From contig NZ_CP118974.1 of NCBI RefSeq assembly GCF_029024305.1, forward strand, positions 806,001 through 870,000: a stretch of 64,000 bases of DNA, read 5' to 3'. Numbering within the stretch: position 1 is the stretch's first letter; each line of letters starts with the position of its first letter. The notes below the pieces were generated by a model. The model was not told where the DNA came from and did no database searches. It saw only the letters and a program-made list of their open reading frames with translations. A program made the translations under genes and the position numbers. The stretch comes from Mammaliicoccus vitulinus (GTDB taxonomy: Bacteria; Bacillota; Bacilli; Staphylococcales; Staphylococcaceae). Of this stretch, positions 1 to 7,703 are shown piece after piece.

Positions 1-496
1 CATTTTGGAACCAAGTTTGATTAATAGATTGAACCGTGTAATCATCCATAGAAACATTTTCAGCAAAATCAGTTAAAAGTAGCGGGCCATAGAAACTTGA
101 GATACCAGCTTGATAAAACATAAAGTGAAGGGCAGTAGTATCAGAATAACCACTAAATATTTTAGGATTATTTCTTATAATATTTAAGTCTATGTATGGC
201 CATAACCTTACAGAATCATCACCGCCTAAAGTACAAATAATGGCTTTTACTTCTGGATCTTCAAGTGCTTGATGTAAATCATCTACACGTTTTTCTGGAT
301 GATTATATGTGAAGTCTGATCCTTTAAGTGCATGAGGCATAACTTTTACCTTTAAGCCGAATACTTCCTTTAATCGCTGAATACCAACTTCTGTTCTCCA
401 AAGCACTTCTTCTTCACCTGCATAACCTGATGAAGGCGAAACAATTGCTACAGTGTCACCTTTAGAAAGTTTGCTTGGTTTGATTAATCTTTCCAT
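1..496 (-). CDS. LD-carboxypeptidase, S66 (LdcA/MccF) family, N-terminal part
   Basis: The gene runs off the left edge, so only the first 165 residues are visible. Peptidase family S66 enzymes cleave L,D or isopeptide-like bonds, in murein tetrapeptide recycling or in immunity to microcin C-type compounds. The sequence shows a beta-alpha start (GDTVAIVSPSSG, residues 13-24), the conserved TLGGDDSVRLWPYID stretch (about 89-103) and GYSDTTAL at 116-123, where Ser118 fits the nucleophile of the family. The Glu and His of the catalytic triad lie beyond the window. The ATG is preceded by a GGGGG ribosome site. Whether it is a murein or a microcin enzyme cannot be decided from this part. Confidence 0.85.
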   Translation of the reverse strand, partial: MERLIKPSKLSKGDTVAIVSPSSGYAGEEEVLWRTEVGIQRLKEVFGLKVKVMPHALKGSDFTYNHPEKRVDDLHQALEDPEVKAIICTLGGDDSVRLWPYIDLNIIRNNPKIFSGYSDTTALHFMFYQAGISSFYGPLLLTDFAENVSMDDYTVQSINQTWFQN

Positions 497-652
497 TCCA
501 AATACCCCCTTATTTGTATATTGGAATTAGTATAGCATACTGATATAACTTGAAATCAAATATTTCAGATGATAATATGATGTTGTTTGTAAAAAGAATG
601 GTAATATATTAATGAAAGTAAGGTTAATATCATAATAGAAGGGGCATGTTTC

Positions 653-1198
653 ATGGATAAAATAACCTTCCTTAATTACCTTGAGGATGAATTATCTCGT
701 TTGCCTAAAGTTGAACGAGATAAAATAATGTATGAATATGAAACGAAATTTTTTGAAGCTCACAATGAAAAAGAATTAATTCATGAATTAGGTGAACCTA
801 AAGTTATTGCTAAAAAAGTTTATGCAACAAGTGCCATTCAAGATGCAGAATTATCGCCTAATTTTAAAAATGTTTTTCAAGCGATTATGGCCACTTTAGG
901 TTTAAGCTTTTTTAATATATTCTTTATTATCATACCGTTTTTAATCATTGCTTTTATACTGTTAATTGTTGTCGTTGTAGGTGCTTTAATGATGTTAGGA
1001 CCTATAGTCAGTATTATAAATATCTTTGTGCACGGGTTCTATTGGATTGATATAACGAATATTATATTTTCAATATCATTTTTAGGTTTAGGATTAATGT
1101 TGCTTATAACCGGATTGAAATTAATAGAACTATGCTATAAAGGAATTTTGAAATATTTAAAATGGTGTGTAAAAGTCATTAGGAGGCGTGCTGAATAA
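653..1198 (+). CDS. DUF1700 (HAAS domain) membrane protein
   Basis: A 181-residue protein with a charged helical N-terminus (MDKITFLNYLEDELSRLP to about residue 65) typical of the HAAS/DUF1700 family, followed by two or three strongly hydrophobic segments (about 73-110 and 120-160) and a basic C-terminal tail (RRRAE). Such proteins usually sit beside PadR-type regulators and DUF4097 proteins in Firmicutes. No PadR gene is present here. The ATG follows a GAAGGGGC ribosome site. Its stop codon overlaps the next start by one base (TAATG), so the two genes are translationally coupled. The molecular function is unknown, and an envelope-stress role is inference from the family. Confidence 0.8.
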   Translation: MDKITFLNYLEDELSRLPKVERDKIMYEYETKFFEAHNEKELIHELGEPKVIAKKVYATSAIQDAELSPNFKNVFQAIMATLGLSFFNIFFIIIPFLIIAFILLIVVVVGALMMLGPIVSIINIFVHGFYWIDITNIIFSISFLGLGLMLLITGLKLIELCYKGILKYLKWCVKVIRRRAE

Positions 1199-2037
1199 TG
1201 AAAAAGTTATTTTTAACAGGTTTAAGCGTCTTCTTAATATTTGGCTTAATTGGGACAATACTTTGGTTCACAGTTAATAATAAATTCGAGAAGCAAGAAA
1301 CGTATGAGAAAGTTTTTAAAAATAATCAAGTAGAGCAAATCATTGTCAACGGACAAAATACAAATGTTGAAGTGAAAAAGGGGAAATATTTAGGAATCAA
1401 ATACACCGGTAAGCAAGAAGTAAATGCTAGTATTGAAAATAATTTACTTCATTTTACAGAACGTGATAGTAAATATCAGTTCAATGCTAATTTTATTCCA
1501 TATAGAAAAACGATTAACCATTTAGTCATTACATTACCAGAGAAAAATTATCAATCGTTTAATATTTCTACGAATACTGGAAATATCTCCATTAAAGATG
1601 TGAGCAGTAACAATAGTAATATGATTACCGATACCGGAAACATATCTTATGATAATGTTAATTTAAAACATGCTAAAGCTATCACGAGTTTAGGAAGTGT
1701 TAAAGTTAAAAATTCTAAACTCACAGAATTTAATGGGGAAATTGAAACGGGTAATATACGAATCAATAAGAGTAGTCTCATTAATAGTGAAATGATTACA
1801 TCCTTAGGTGATATAAATATTAGCCAGCTGAAAAATGAATGTGATATTAAATCATCAACAGAAGATGGGAACATTTCAATTTCTTATGAACAACCACCTA
1901 AAAACACTTTGCTACAATTACAAGCCGAATCAGGCAAAACAAAAATTAAGAATAAAGCTTTTAATGGTGAAAAAGTAGGTAACGGTAAGCATGTGATTGA
2001 GAGTTATACTGATAATGGAGATATTACAATTAAATAA
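1198..2037 (+). CDS. DUF4097 family membrane-anchored beta-repeat protein
   Basis: A 279-residue protein with one N-terminal membrane segment or uncleaved signal (about residues 4-26). A long beta-rich domain follows, built of short degenerate repeats: NTGNISIKDV, DTGNISYDNV, TSLGSVKVKN, ETGNIRINKS, TSLGDINISQ, EDGNISISYE and a final DNGDITIK. This repeating T-x-x-G-x-I/V pattern is the hallmark of DUF4097 (putative adhesin-like, parallel beta-helix). It is coupled to the DUF1700 gene by a one-base overlap, and an AGGAGGCG site lies inside that gene. The extracytoplasmic location follows from topology. No ligand is known. Confidence 0.8.
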   Translation: MKKLFLTGLSVFLIFGLIGTILWFTVNNKFEKQETYEKVFKNNQVEQIIVNGQNTNVEVKKGKYLGIKYTGKQEVNASIENNLLHFTERDSKYQFNANFIPYRKTINHLVITLPEKNYQSFNISTNTGNISIKDVSSNNSNMITDTGNISYDNVNLKHAKAITSLGSVKVKNSKLTEFNGEIETGNIRINKSSLINSEMITSLGDINISQLKNECDIKSSTEDGNISISYEQPPKNTLLQLQAESGKTKIKNKAFNGEKVGNGKHVIESYTDNGDITIK

Positions 2038-2078
2038 TGTAATGAAAGAAGCAAGGACATAAATATCTAAATTGTAAT

Positions 2079-2171
2079 GATTTTGTAAAGTGCGGACGCC
2101 CGGGGGAATAGTATGAGTGAGAGACTACAGGCTCGAGCCATACCCCCAGGCAAGCATGCACTTTCAAAATC
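2079..2171. repeat. Palindromic intergenic element, copy 1 (full)
   Basis: A 93-base imperfect inverted repeat. The outer arms are GATTTTGTAAAGTGC and GCACTTTCAAAATC and the inner arms are GGGGGAATAGTATG and CATACCCCC. The central unpaired part holds GACTACAGGCTCGA. It is much richer in GC than its flanks. Five other full copies occur in the window, always between genes. Confidence 0.93.
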
Positions 2172-2180
2172 AGAAATATA

Positions 2181-2228
2181 AAAATCACCCAATCCGAAAA
2201 TGAATCCAACGGATTGGGTGATTTATTT
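2181..2228. terminator. Strong hairpin terminator, AATCACCCAATCCG type
   Basis: A 15-base perfect stem (AAATCACCCAATCCG pairing with CGGATTGGGTGATTT) around a 13-base loop, followed by TATTTTG. It lies directly after palindromic copy 1 and downstream of the DUF4097 gene. An almost identical hairpin follows the palindrome at 29549, so hairpin and palindrome travel as a pair. Confidence 0.85.
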
Positions 2229-2314
2229 TGAGAAAGGGAATGATGTACCATCTTCTTTCAAGGTGCATGTTCCTTTAGTAACTTAGATAAAAGTGGTTGC
2301 TAGAGCATTGCTCT

Positions 2315-3352
2315 TTATTCACTGGCAAATTCTATATCTGTATCTATTTGTCCTGATATCGTACTTAAATGTAATGACTTACCATCTAGCCAATCTTTGA
2401 AATTAAATGTATGAATTGTCCCATTTTCTCCTAGAGCAATTTTCATTTGTAATTGTTCAGGTATATAAGCAGATGTATGAATCGTACCTGACCAACTTTT
2501 AAAAAGTTTACTATAAATTTCATATTGAGGATCATTAAAATAACGAAAAGCATGTTCTAATGACATATTCTCATGAGTAATATGATCAATTCTAGAGTAT
2601 CTTTCTATCGATTCTTTAATGTAGTTTCTATTCTCATGTGTTAACACTTCAAAATGATTCGTACACAAATTGTTATTTTTTGTGACGACATCTCTAGGAG
2701 TAGCTTCTACTGTTATTCTTCTATTATGCTTATCCATTAAAATGTAACTGAAAGAACTACGGTGAGGAATTTCTTTCAATAAAGCTACTGCTTCTTCAAT
2801 ATCTTTACACGTTTCTAATATAAGCCTTCCAATCATATAACATACAAAGCCGTCTCCAGGTTTTTTTCTATGCATAAAATTGTAACCCATGGCTAAACCA
2901 TGTTCATTCATGCCATCCATTCTTCCTGTAACTCTAGATGTCGGTCCAATTTGTGCATAACCTCCATCATTTGGTTGAAACAAACTAAATCGACCGTCAT
3001 AAGTGGCAGGATTATAATCATAATTTCTAACCATGTAATCATTTCCTAAAAATATAGAACAACCACTATCTTTAGCATACACTCTGTAATGACCGTAATT
3101 TAATAAGATTCTTTCGAGCGGAAACTTTAATGTATCTTGTATCCCCATAAGTTCGTCCCAAATTTGAGGTGCGAATTTTTGATAAATCTTCTTCGTTTCT
3201 TCTATATCTATATCAAAACGAGGTCTTCTAATTTTCCATTCGTTTTCTCTATTCTCTAACATTTTAGTAGATTGTAACCATTTAGCTTGGGCAACGCCAT
3301 AGTCATAATGATTTCCTCTAAATTCAAATGTCTGCATATCAACTTGTTGCAA
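2315..3352 (-). CDS. C45-type autoproteolytic acyltransferase/hydrolase (Ntn fold)
   Basis: A 345-residue protein of the acyl-CoA:6-aminopenicillanate acyltransferase-like (peptidase C45/choloylglycine hydrolase) superfamily. Features seen are the N-terminal recognition helix region, the nucleophile context DSGCSIFLGNDYMVRNYDYNP with the cysteine near residue 98, then GRMDGMNEHGLAMG (about 150) and the NHFEVL segment. In this fold the cysteine becomes the N-terminal nucleophile after self-cleavage, although many bacterial homologues have no known substrate. I chose the TTG at 3352 because AGGAGTG lies 7-8 bases upstream; the next in-frame Met (MQTFEF) has no such site. It is a single-gene unit and probably cytosolic. 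The substrate is unknown. Confidence 0.8.
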   Translation of the reverse strand: MQQVDMQTFEFRGNHYDYGVAQAKWLQSTKMLENRENEWKIRRPRFDIDIEETKKIYQKFAPQIWDELMGIQDTLKFPLERILLNYGHYRVYAKDSGCSIFLGNDYMVRNYDYNPATYDGRFSLFQPNDGGYAQIGPTSRVTGRMDGMNEHGLAMGYNFMHRKKPGDGFVCYMIGRLILETCKDIEEAVALLKEIPHRSSFSYILMDKHNRRITVEATPRDVVTKNNNLCTNHFEVLTHENRNYIKESIERYSRIDHITHENMSLEHAFRYFNDPQYEIYSKLFKSWSGTIHTSAYIPEQLQMKIALGENGTIHTFNFKDWLDGKSLHLSTISGQIDTDIEFASE

Positions 3353-3543
3353 CGTTATCACTCCTAATATACTTATTTTGATTGAAAAATGACATTTTGT
3401 CACGTATATTATATTAAGAATATTAAGATAGGAAATATGATGTTAAACAGATTGTAATAATGCCTTAACCTATGTAATTTTTTACCATGTTATATTTAGT
3501 TTACCGATTATCTCACGCAAAATGTGAGAAGGGGGTATGTATA

Positions 3544-3603
3544 ATGTGGAATCAAGGATATATTTACATGAAAAAAATTTGGCAAGAGTGGTATCGAAGA
3601 TAA
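3544..3603 (+). CDS. Putative 19-residue Trp-rich cationic peptide
   Basis: A small ORF, MWNQGYIYMKKIWQEWYRR, starts 8 bases after AGAAGGGGG, an unusually strong ribosome site for a chance ORF. A small hairpin (TCTCAC-GCAAAAT-GTGAGA) lies just ahead of that site. The peptide has three Trp, three Tyr and a net positive charge. It stands alone between two minus-strand genes, and the hairpin at 3660 could terminate its transcript. No family is recognised. It could be a secreted or membrane-active peptide, a leader peptide of an unannotated small RNA, or chance. Confidence 0.4.
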   Translation: MWNQGYIYMKKIWQEWYRR

Positions 3604-3659
3604 ATTAATGTAATAAATTGCGCTCATAAAACATCTAGAATATATATTTTTGAAATAAA

Positions 3660-3700
3660 AAGAGCATCATACCCGTTAATAGGTGTGATGCTCTTCTTAT
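3660..3700. terminator. Bidirectional terminator after the symporter gene
   Basis: AAGAGCATCATACC and GGTGTGATGCTCTT form a 14-base stem with one G-T pair around a short loop. A-rich and T-rich sides serve both strands. It lies immediately downstream of the stop of the sodium symporter gene. Confidence 0.85.
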
Positions 3701-4672
3701 TTATACTTGATCTGTTGCAGTTGAATAATGATGTTTACGTTTCGTTCGCTTTGTTTGGTTTGACCATATAATTGCGATAGTAGGTCCAGTTAGTAAATGG
3801 ATAAAGCTAAATATAGCACCTGGAACGGCTGACAATGGATTAAAGTGGGCAGTAGCAAGAGAAACTGCAAGTCCAGAGTTCTGCATTCCGACTTCTATTG
3901 AAATTGCGCGTTTATCAGGTCTATTTAATTTAAATATTTTGGCTAATAAATATCCGATTGTTAAACCACTTATATTATGCAGTAAGACGACACCAAACAT
4001 AATCAATCCTGTTTCAATAATTTGGACTTTGTTTCCAGCTACTACACTAGAAAGTATTAATGAAATTGAAACTACTGAAATAATAGGTAGTATGTCTACC
4101 GATTTTTCAGCAACAGGTTTGAAAAATCTTTGAACGATAAAACCTAAAATAATAGGGATCAGTACGACTTGTACGACTGATATAAACATTGAAGCAAATG
4201 ATACTTGTAACCACTCTCTAGCAAATAAATATATTAAGCTAGGTGTCACAATTGGTGCTAATAATGTAGATACGGTTGTAATAGAGACTGACAATGCCGT
4301 ATTGGCTTTAGCTAGGTAACTGATAACGTTAGAAGCAGTACCACCAGGGCAACAACCAACTAAAATTACGCCTAATGCGATATCCGGGCTTAAATTAAAT
4401 CCTTTTGCTATTAAATATGCCGTTATAGGCATAATCGTATATTGCAGTATCACACCAATCAAAACACTTTTAGGTGATTTAAATACTTCTTTAAAATCAT
4501 TTGTAGAAATGGTCATGCCCATACCAAACATTACAATTCCTAATAAATAAGGAATATAAGGTGCTACTTGAGCAATGATATTTGGAAAGCTAAATCCTAA
4601 TATGGCTGCTACTAGCATCCAAAGGACAAATGTTTTATTAATGAATTGACTGAATTTCTTTATATTACTCAT
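3701..4672 (-). CDS. Bile acid:sodium symporter (BASS) family transporter
   Basis: A 323-residue, very hydrophobic protein with about nine to ten membrane helices. The two family crossover motifs are visible: GCCPGGTASNVISYLAKAN (about 106-124), and EVGMQNSGLAVSLA (about 262-275), which supplies sodium and substrate ligands in BASS structures. Family members import bile acids, pantoate or other organic anions with sodium. The bacterial substrate here is not known. I chose the ATG at 4672 because GGAAGGTG precedes it; the longer reading frame upstream has no ribosome site. It appears monocistronic and ends at a strong hairpin. Confidence 0.9.
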   Translation of the reverse strand: MSNIKKFSQFINKTFVLWMLVAAILGFSFPNIIAQVAPYIPYLLGIVMFGMGMTISTNDFKEVFKSPKSVLIGVILQYTIMPITAYLIAKGFNLSPDIALGVILVGCCPGGTASNVISYLAKANTALSVSITTVSTLLAPIVTPSLIYLFAREWLQVSFASMFISVVQVVLIPIILGFIVQRFFKPVAEKSVDILPIISVVSISLILSSVVAGNKVQIIETGLIMFGVVLLHNISGLTIGYLLAKIFKLNRPDKRAISIEVGMQNSGLAVSLATAHFNPLSAVPGAIFSFIHLLTGPTIAIIWSNQTKRTKRKHHYSTATDQV

Positions 4673-4919
4673 ATATGCACCTTCCAATAGTATAATAATC
4701 TGAATATTAACAATAATACAAAAAGTTTTCAATAGCTTTATCAAAATAATTGTTTGTTTAACTTTTTAAAAAAGAATTGATACATTTAATGAGTTATTTT
4801 ATACTATATAAAGAACACAAATAACGATATATCTTATAGAATGAGCGTAATATCTTTTATGTATTTTGAATATTATGTTATGATATAAGAGGTAGAAAAT
4901 GATGATAGAGGTGACTTCA

Positions 4920-5087
4920 ATGGATTGTATTAAAGGGATTTTCAAATTCTTTTTCATCTTAATTGCTATAACAACAGTTGCTGTTGGGGCAGGTATTGCT
5001 GTCTTAGCATTTGTATTTAAAAAAGATTTTGAAGAATTAGAACAAAAGACTAAAGAAATTGTATCTGAAATCGAATCTAATAATTAA
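4920..5087 (+). CDS. Small single-span membrane protein
   Basis: A 55-residue protein: a short N-terminus (MDCIKGIF), one hydrophobic helix (about residues 8-34, rich in Val, Ala, Ile and Gly) and a charged C-terminal amphipathic tail (KKDFEELEQKTKEIVSEIESNN) that could be a coiled coil. The ATG at 4920 follows AGAGGTGA at proper spacing; an in-frame ATG 21 bases earlier has none. A perfect hairpin terminator follows 6 bases after the stop, so the gene looks genuine and monocistronic. No family is recognised. Confidence 0.65.
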   Translation: MDCIKGIFKFFFILIAITTVAVGAGIAVLAFVFKKDFEELEQKTKEIVSEIESNN

Positions 5088-5093
5088 AATAAA

Positions 5094-5132
5094 GGAGCAA
5101 TCACTATTTTTATGTGATTGCTCCCTTTTTTT
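5094..5132 (+). terminator. Rho-independent terminator
   Basis: GGAGCAATCAC and GTGATTGCTCC form an 11-base perfect stem around a 9-base loop, followed by TTTTTTTT. It terminates the small membrane protein gene. Confidence 0.93.
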
Positions 5133-5157
5133 AAAAAATATTAGGAGGTTATTTATT

Positions 5158-5745
5158 TTGCATTATGAAAGCAATGTGTTAATATCTCCGAGGTTAGATT
5201 ACGATAAGACCAATCAATTAGAGAAGTTATCACTAAGGTTAAAGGTGCCTAGTGATAGAGAGCTTCATGCATTAATTGAAGCAATAGAATATGATCAGCC
5301 ATTTTTAAAATCTATAACAATTGGAACGAGCAATGAAGAAGAAATGATTAACACTGCATTTCATTTAAAGACTTTGATAGAACATACTTGGTACGAGTAT
5401 AAGCATTCAGATGTGTATGTTAATGTTGTCGTATGGAAGAATAATGTAGGCTCTACTAAAAAATATGTTGAAAAGTTTATAGCAGATTCTCCCGATGTTT
5501 GGATTACTCTTGGATCTCAAATAGGATTTAGTAACATTCTCAAACGATTATTTCGACTGGAAGTGTGGGACTCGAGGAAAACTTATTGTTTAAACTCATT
5601 GCTATCCCAGGCAATGATTGATATAGTTGGCCACAAATATTTCGAGGGGCTAAATGGTATTAGTTACCATGGGGAAATTCTAAAAGTTAAGAAAGGTATA
5701 ATCGTTTCAAATGTTAATTATGATTCTGAGACTTCTTTTTCCTAA
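5158..5745 (+). CDS. Unrecognised 195-residue protein converging on the LPXTG gene
   Basis: I do not recognise this protein. It starts with TTG at 5158, 9 bases after TTAGGAGG; an earlier ATG in the frame lies upstream of a terminator and can be dismissed. The sequence is soluble, mixed alpha/beta, with no signal peptide or membrane helix. Notable segments are VLISPRLDYDKTNQ (about 8-21), YVNVVVWKNNVGSTKKYVEKF (about 90-110), SPDVWITLGSQIGF (about 113-126) and a beta-rich end. Its last 32 bases overlap the 3' end of the opposing surface-protein gene. The start of an agr-proximal accessory segment is a possible setting. No function is proposed. Confidence 0.6.
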   Translation: MHYESNVLISPRLDYDKTNQLEKLSLRLKVPSDRELHALIEAIEYDQPFLKSITIGTSNEEEMINTAFHLKTLIEHTWYEYKHSDVYVNVVVWKNNVGSTKKYVEKFIADSPDVWITLGSQIGFSNILKRLFRLEVWDSRKTYCLNSLLSQAMIDIVGHKYFEGLNGISYHGEILKVKKGIIVSNVNYDSETSFS

Positions 5746-6664
5746 TTATAAAAAATATCAATGAAGTGATACATATGAGTAATGCACTCATAATATATGT
5801 GAAGTAATGTGAGGATGTTTGTCCAGTTTCAGGAAGAGATTTTGTTTCTGAGCTGGGCTTTTTTTCTTTATTATTATTTTGAATAGAATGGTTGGAATCA
5901 GGAACTAAGAAATCTTTAACTACTGATATTTGATAAGTCTGTGAATTATTTTGATTACTATTTATGTTATTAGAATTATTTAGAGTATTAGCTTGGGTTT
6001 GTTGATTCTGTTGGTTATTGTCTAATTGTGTGTGTTGCATAGAATCTTGTATAAAAGGTGAGACTGATTTGTTGTCGGAATTAAATGTGTAATATTTATC
6101 CTCTCCTATTGAAATAGTTGAATGAGTGTCTATTCCATTAATAGTTACATTGAATTTAGTATCTTTAGGAATATTTGAAGGAATGTTGATTGTAGTTGTA
6201 CCATCATTGTTAGTTTTACCAATAAATTCTTGGTTCTGTGCTAACAGTTTAACTTCTATGTTACTTAAAGGTTGATAAGTTTTGGAAAGTACATCGATCG
6301 TGATACTCTGATTATTTATAGTAGGTGTATTACGAAGTTGGTTATCAGAAGAAGTTAATTGATATAACTTATTAGGCTCAACAGTAAAAGTCTGTTGATT
6401 TGAAGTAGTTAAAGTGTATTGCGTTTTAATATTCTTGCTTGGTATTTCAATAAAAGCTAACCCATCTGACCTAGTTGTTAAATATTTAACTTCATTATCT
6501 AACTGAAGTTGAAACGTTTCGTTAGGTATAGGTATGTTGCTTGCAGTAAAAAATTGAAAACCAATGGGTATTGTATTATTACTTGCGTATATATTGTTAG
6601 GCGCATTGAGTGTCGTAGCTACAAGACAAACAATACTATAAAAGAAGAATGAAAAAATCTTCAT
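5714..6664 (-). CDS. LPXTG cell-wall-anchored surface protein
   Basis: A 316-residue surface protein with an N-terminal signal peptide (MKIFSFFFYSIVCLVATTLNA, cleavage near residues 21-31), two predicted Ig-like/prealbumin-type beta domains (about 35-110 and 115-190, each with a D-G-x-x-x-I-x-I-P pattern) and a low-complexity Asn/Gln-rich linker (about 195-250). The sorting signal is LPETG at 277-281, then a hydrophobic helix and RKKKSQNHN. Sortase A should therefore anchor it. The ATG at 6664 follows GAAAGGAGGA. It lies immediately downstream of agrA but behind its own ribosome site and beyond a terminator. The ligand is unknown. S. aureus carries a surface protein (SdrH) near agr, but I see no SD repeats here. 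Confidence 0.9.
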   Translation of the reverse strand: MKIFSFFFYSIVCLVATTLNAPNNIYASNNTIPIGFQFFTASNIPIPNETFQLQLDNEVKYLTTRSDGLAFIEIPSKNIKTQYTLTTSNQQTFTVEPNKLYQLTSSDNQLRNTPTINNQSITIDVLSKTYQPLSNIEVKLLAQNQEFIGKTNNDGTTTINIPSNIPKDTKFNVTINGIDTHSTISIGEDKYYTFNSDNKSVSPFIQDSMQHTQLDNNQQNQQTQANTLNNSNNINSNQNNSQTYQISVVKDFLVPDSNHSIQNNNKEKKPSSETKSLPETGQTSSHYFTYIMSALLICITSLIFFIIRKKKSQNHN

Positions 6665-6835
6665 TATGTCCTCCTTTCTCGTTATTACCAACGATCATTG
6701 GGTAAATATATTATGCCATAACTCCCCTTAATATTCCAGTAATATTTTATACTTTTTTTATAAGATTTTAATTTTAACTAAAACCTACCTATATAAATGC
6801 AGTCTAAAATTTTTTTGATATGAATAGCAGCTGTT

Positions 6836-6916
6836 TTGAATGGCTCAAATAAAAAGCATAATCTAAAAGGGGAGTCACATATTAAATGTGCAAGTTGTAA
6901 TCAAGAAATACTTTAA
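6836..6916 (+). pseudogene. Possible remnant of a zinc-ribbon-like coding segment
   Basis: In one frame this stretch reads ...NLKGESHIKCASCNQEIL followed by a stop, with a single C-x-x-C pair. There is no acceptable start or ribosome site and a stop precedes it, so it could be the tail of a decayed gene or chance. It is otherwise the only coding-like sequence in the 322 bases between the LPXTG gene and agrA. Confidence 0.15.
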
Positions 6917-6937
6917 ATCATAAGTAACATAGAAAAA

Positions 6938-6972
6938 CAGAGAGAACTTTTATATCATAAAAGTTCTCTCTG
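6938..6972 (-). terminator. agr operon terminator
   Basis: CAGAGAGAACTTTTA pairs perfectly with TAAAAGTTCTCTCTG (15 bases) around a 5-base loop. The minus-strand reading continues into TTTTTC. It lies 15 bases after the agrA stop, so it should end the agrBDCA transcript. Confidence 0.92.
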
Positions 6973-6986
6973 CTTTTTATTCAATA

Positions 6987-7703
6987 TTAAATCTTTTTAA
7001 TATTTCTAACTGACGCATAACAGTGTTCACCGTTATTAAAATGAACTGTTCGATCTTTCGTATCAATGTTATTCACATTATTACGATTAATAACATAACT
7101 ATTATGACATCTGAAAAATCTATCATCCAAATTAGATAAATTTTTCAAACTACCATAAAATTCAATTTGCCTATTGTCAAGATGGGCGATTAGTCTATGT
7201 GATTTTGAAGATGATTCAAAAAACATCACATCGTCGTATTGCACATATACTGAATTACTGCCTCTTGTTAATTCTATCTTCTCGACGTTAGTATTTTTAG
7301 ATAACATACCAAGTCGAATATAAGCAGTGTCTAAACAATCTAATACTCGCATCTTTAATTGATCTGGATCATCTTTAAAAATAAAATCCATTGCTGCAAC
7401 TTTATAAACGAAAGTTAAATATGTTAGTTCACTATGACTTGTAACAAAAATGATATTACCAATAGGGTCATATTTACGTATTTCACTTGCTAACGTAATA
7501 CCATTTATATCTGCATCTAATTGAATGTCTAAAAAGTAACATCCTATATCGTTTGCTGTTTTGACATGATCTAATAATTCATATGGATCATTCGTAGCAA
7601 GTTCAATCGACATTTCTTTTTCTTCGATCATAATATAATTATTTATAATCTTTTGCATCCGCTCTAGTTGTTTAGGGTCATCTTCACAAATGATGATTTT
7701 CAT
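6987..7703 (-). CDS. agrA: AgrA, LytTR-type response regulator of quorum sensing
   Basis: A 238-residue response regulator, the same length as S. aureus AgrA. The receiver domain (1-120) has acidic residues at EDD (7-9), the phospho-acceptor Asp59 in CYFLDIQ and Lys110. The C-terminal LytTR DNA-binding domain (about 140-238) carries FFRCHNSYVINR, giving Cys199, His200 and Asn201, plus Cys228 and Arg233 in the positions known for DNA contacts and redox sensing. It is activated by AgrC and should bind the direct repeats at 9824-9853 and 9894-9923. Its ATG overlaps the agrC stop by 4 bases. Last gene of the operon. Confidence 0.98.
   Translation of the reverse strand: MKIIICEDDPKQLERMQKIINNYIMIEEKEMSIELATNDPYELLDHVKTANDIGCYFLDIQLDADINGITLASEIRKYDPIGNIIFVTSHSELTYLTFVYKVAAMDFIFKDDPDQLKMRVLDCLDTAYIRLGMLSKNTNVEKIELTRGSNSVYVQYDDVMFFESSSKSHRLIAHLDNRQIEFYGSLKNLSNLDDRFFRCHNSYVINRNNVNNIDTKDRTVHFNNGEHCYASVRNIKKI

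Noticed and set aside
1647-1874. Antisense 75-codon frame inside the DUF4097 gene
   Set aside because: Hydrophobic shadow of the beta-repeat codons, no ribosome site.
2030-2251. Minus-strand 73-codon frame
   Set aside because: Entirely made of palindromic copy 1 and the adjacent terminator hairpin.
5059-5157. Upstream extension of the 195-residue protein to 5059
   Set aside because: It would start within the previous gene and cross its perfect terminator; TTG 5158 has the ribosome site.
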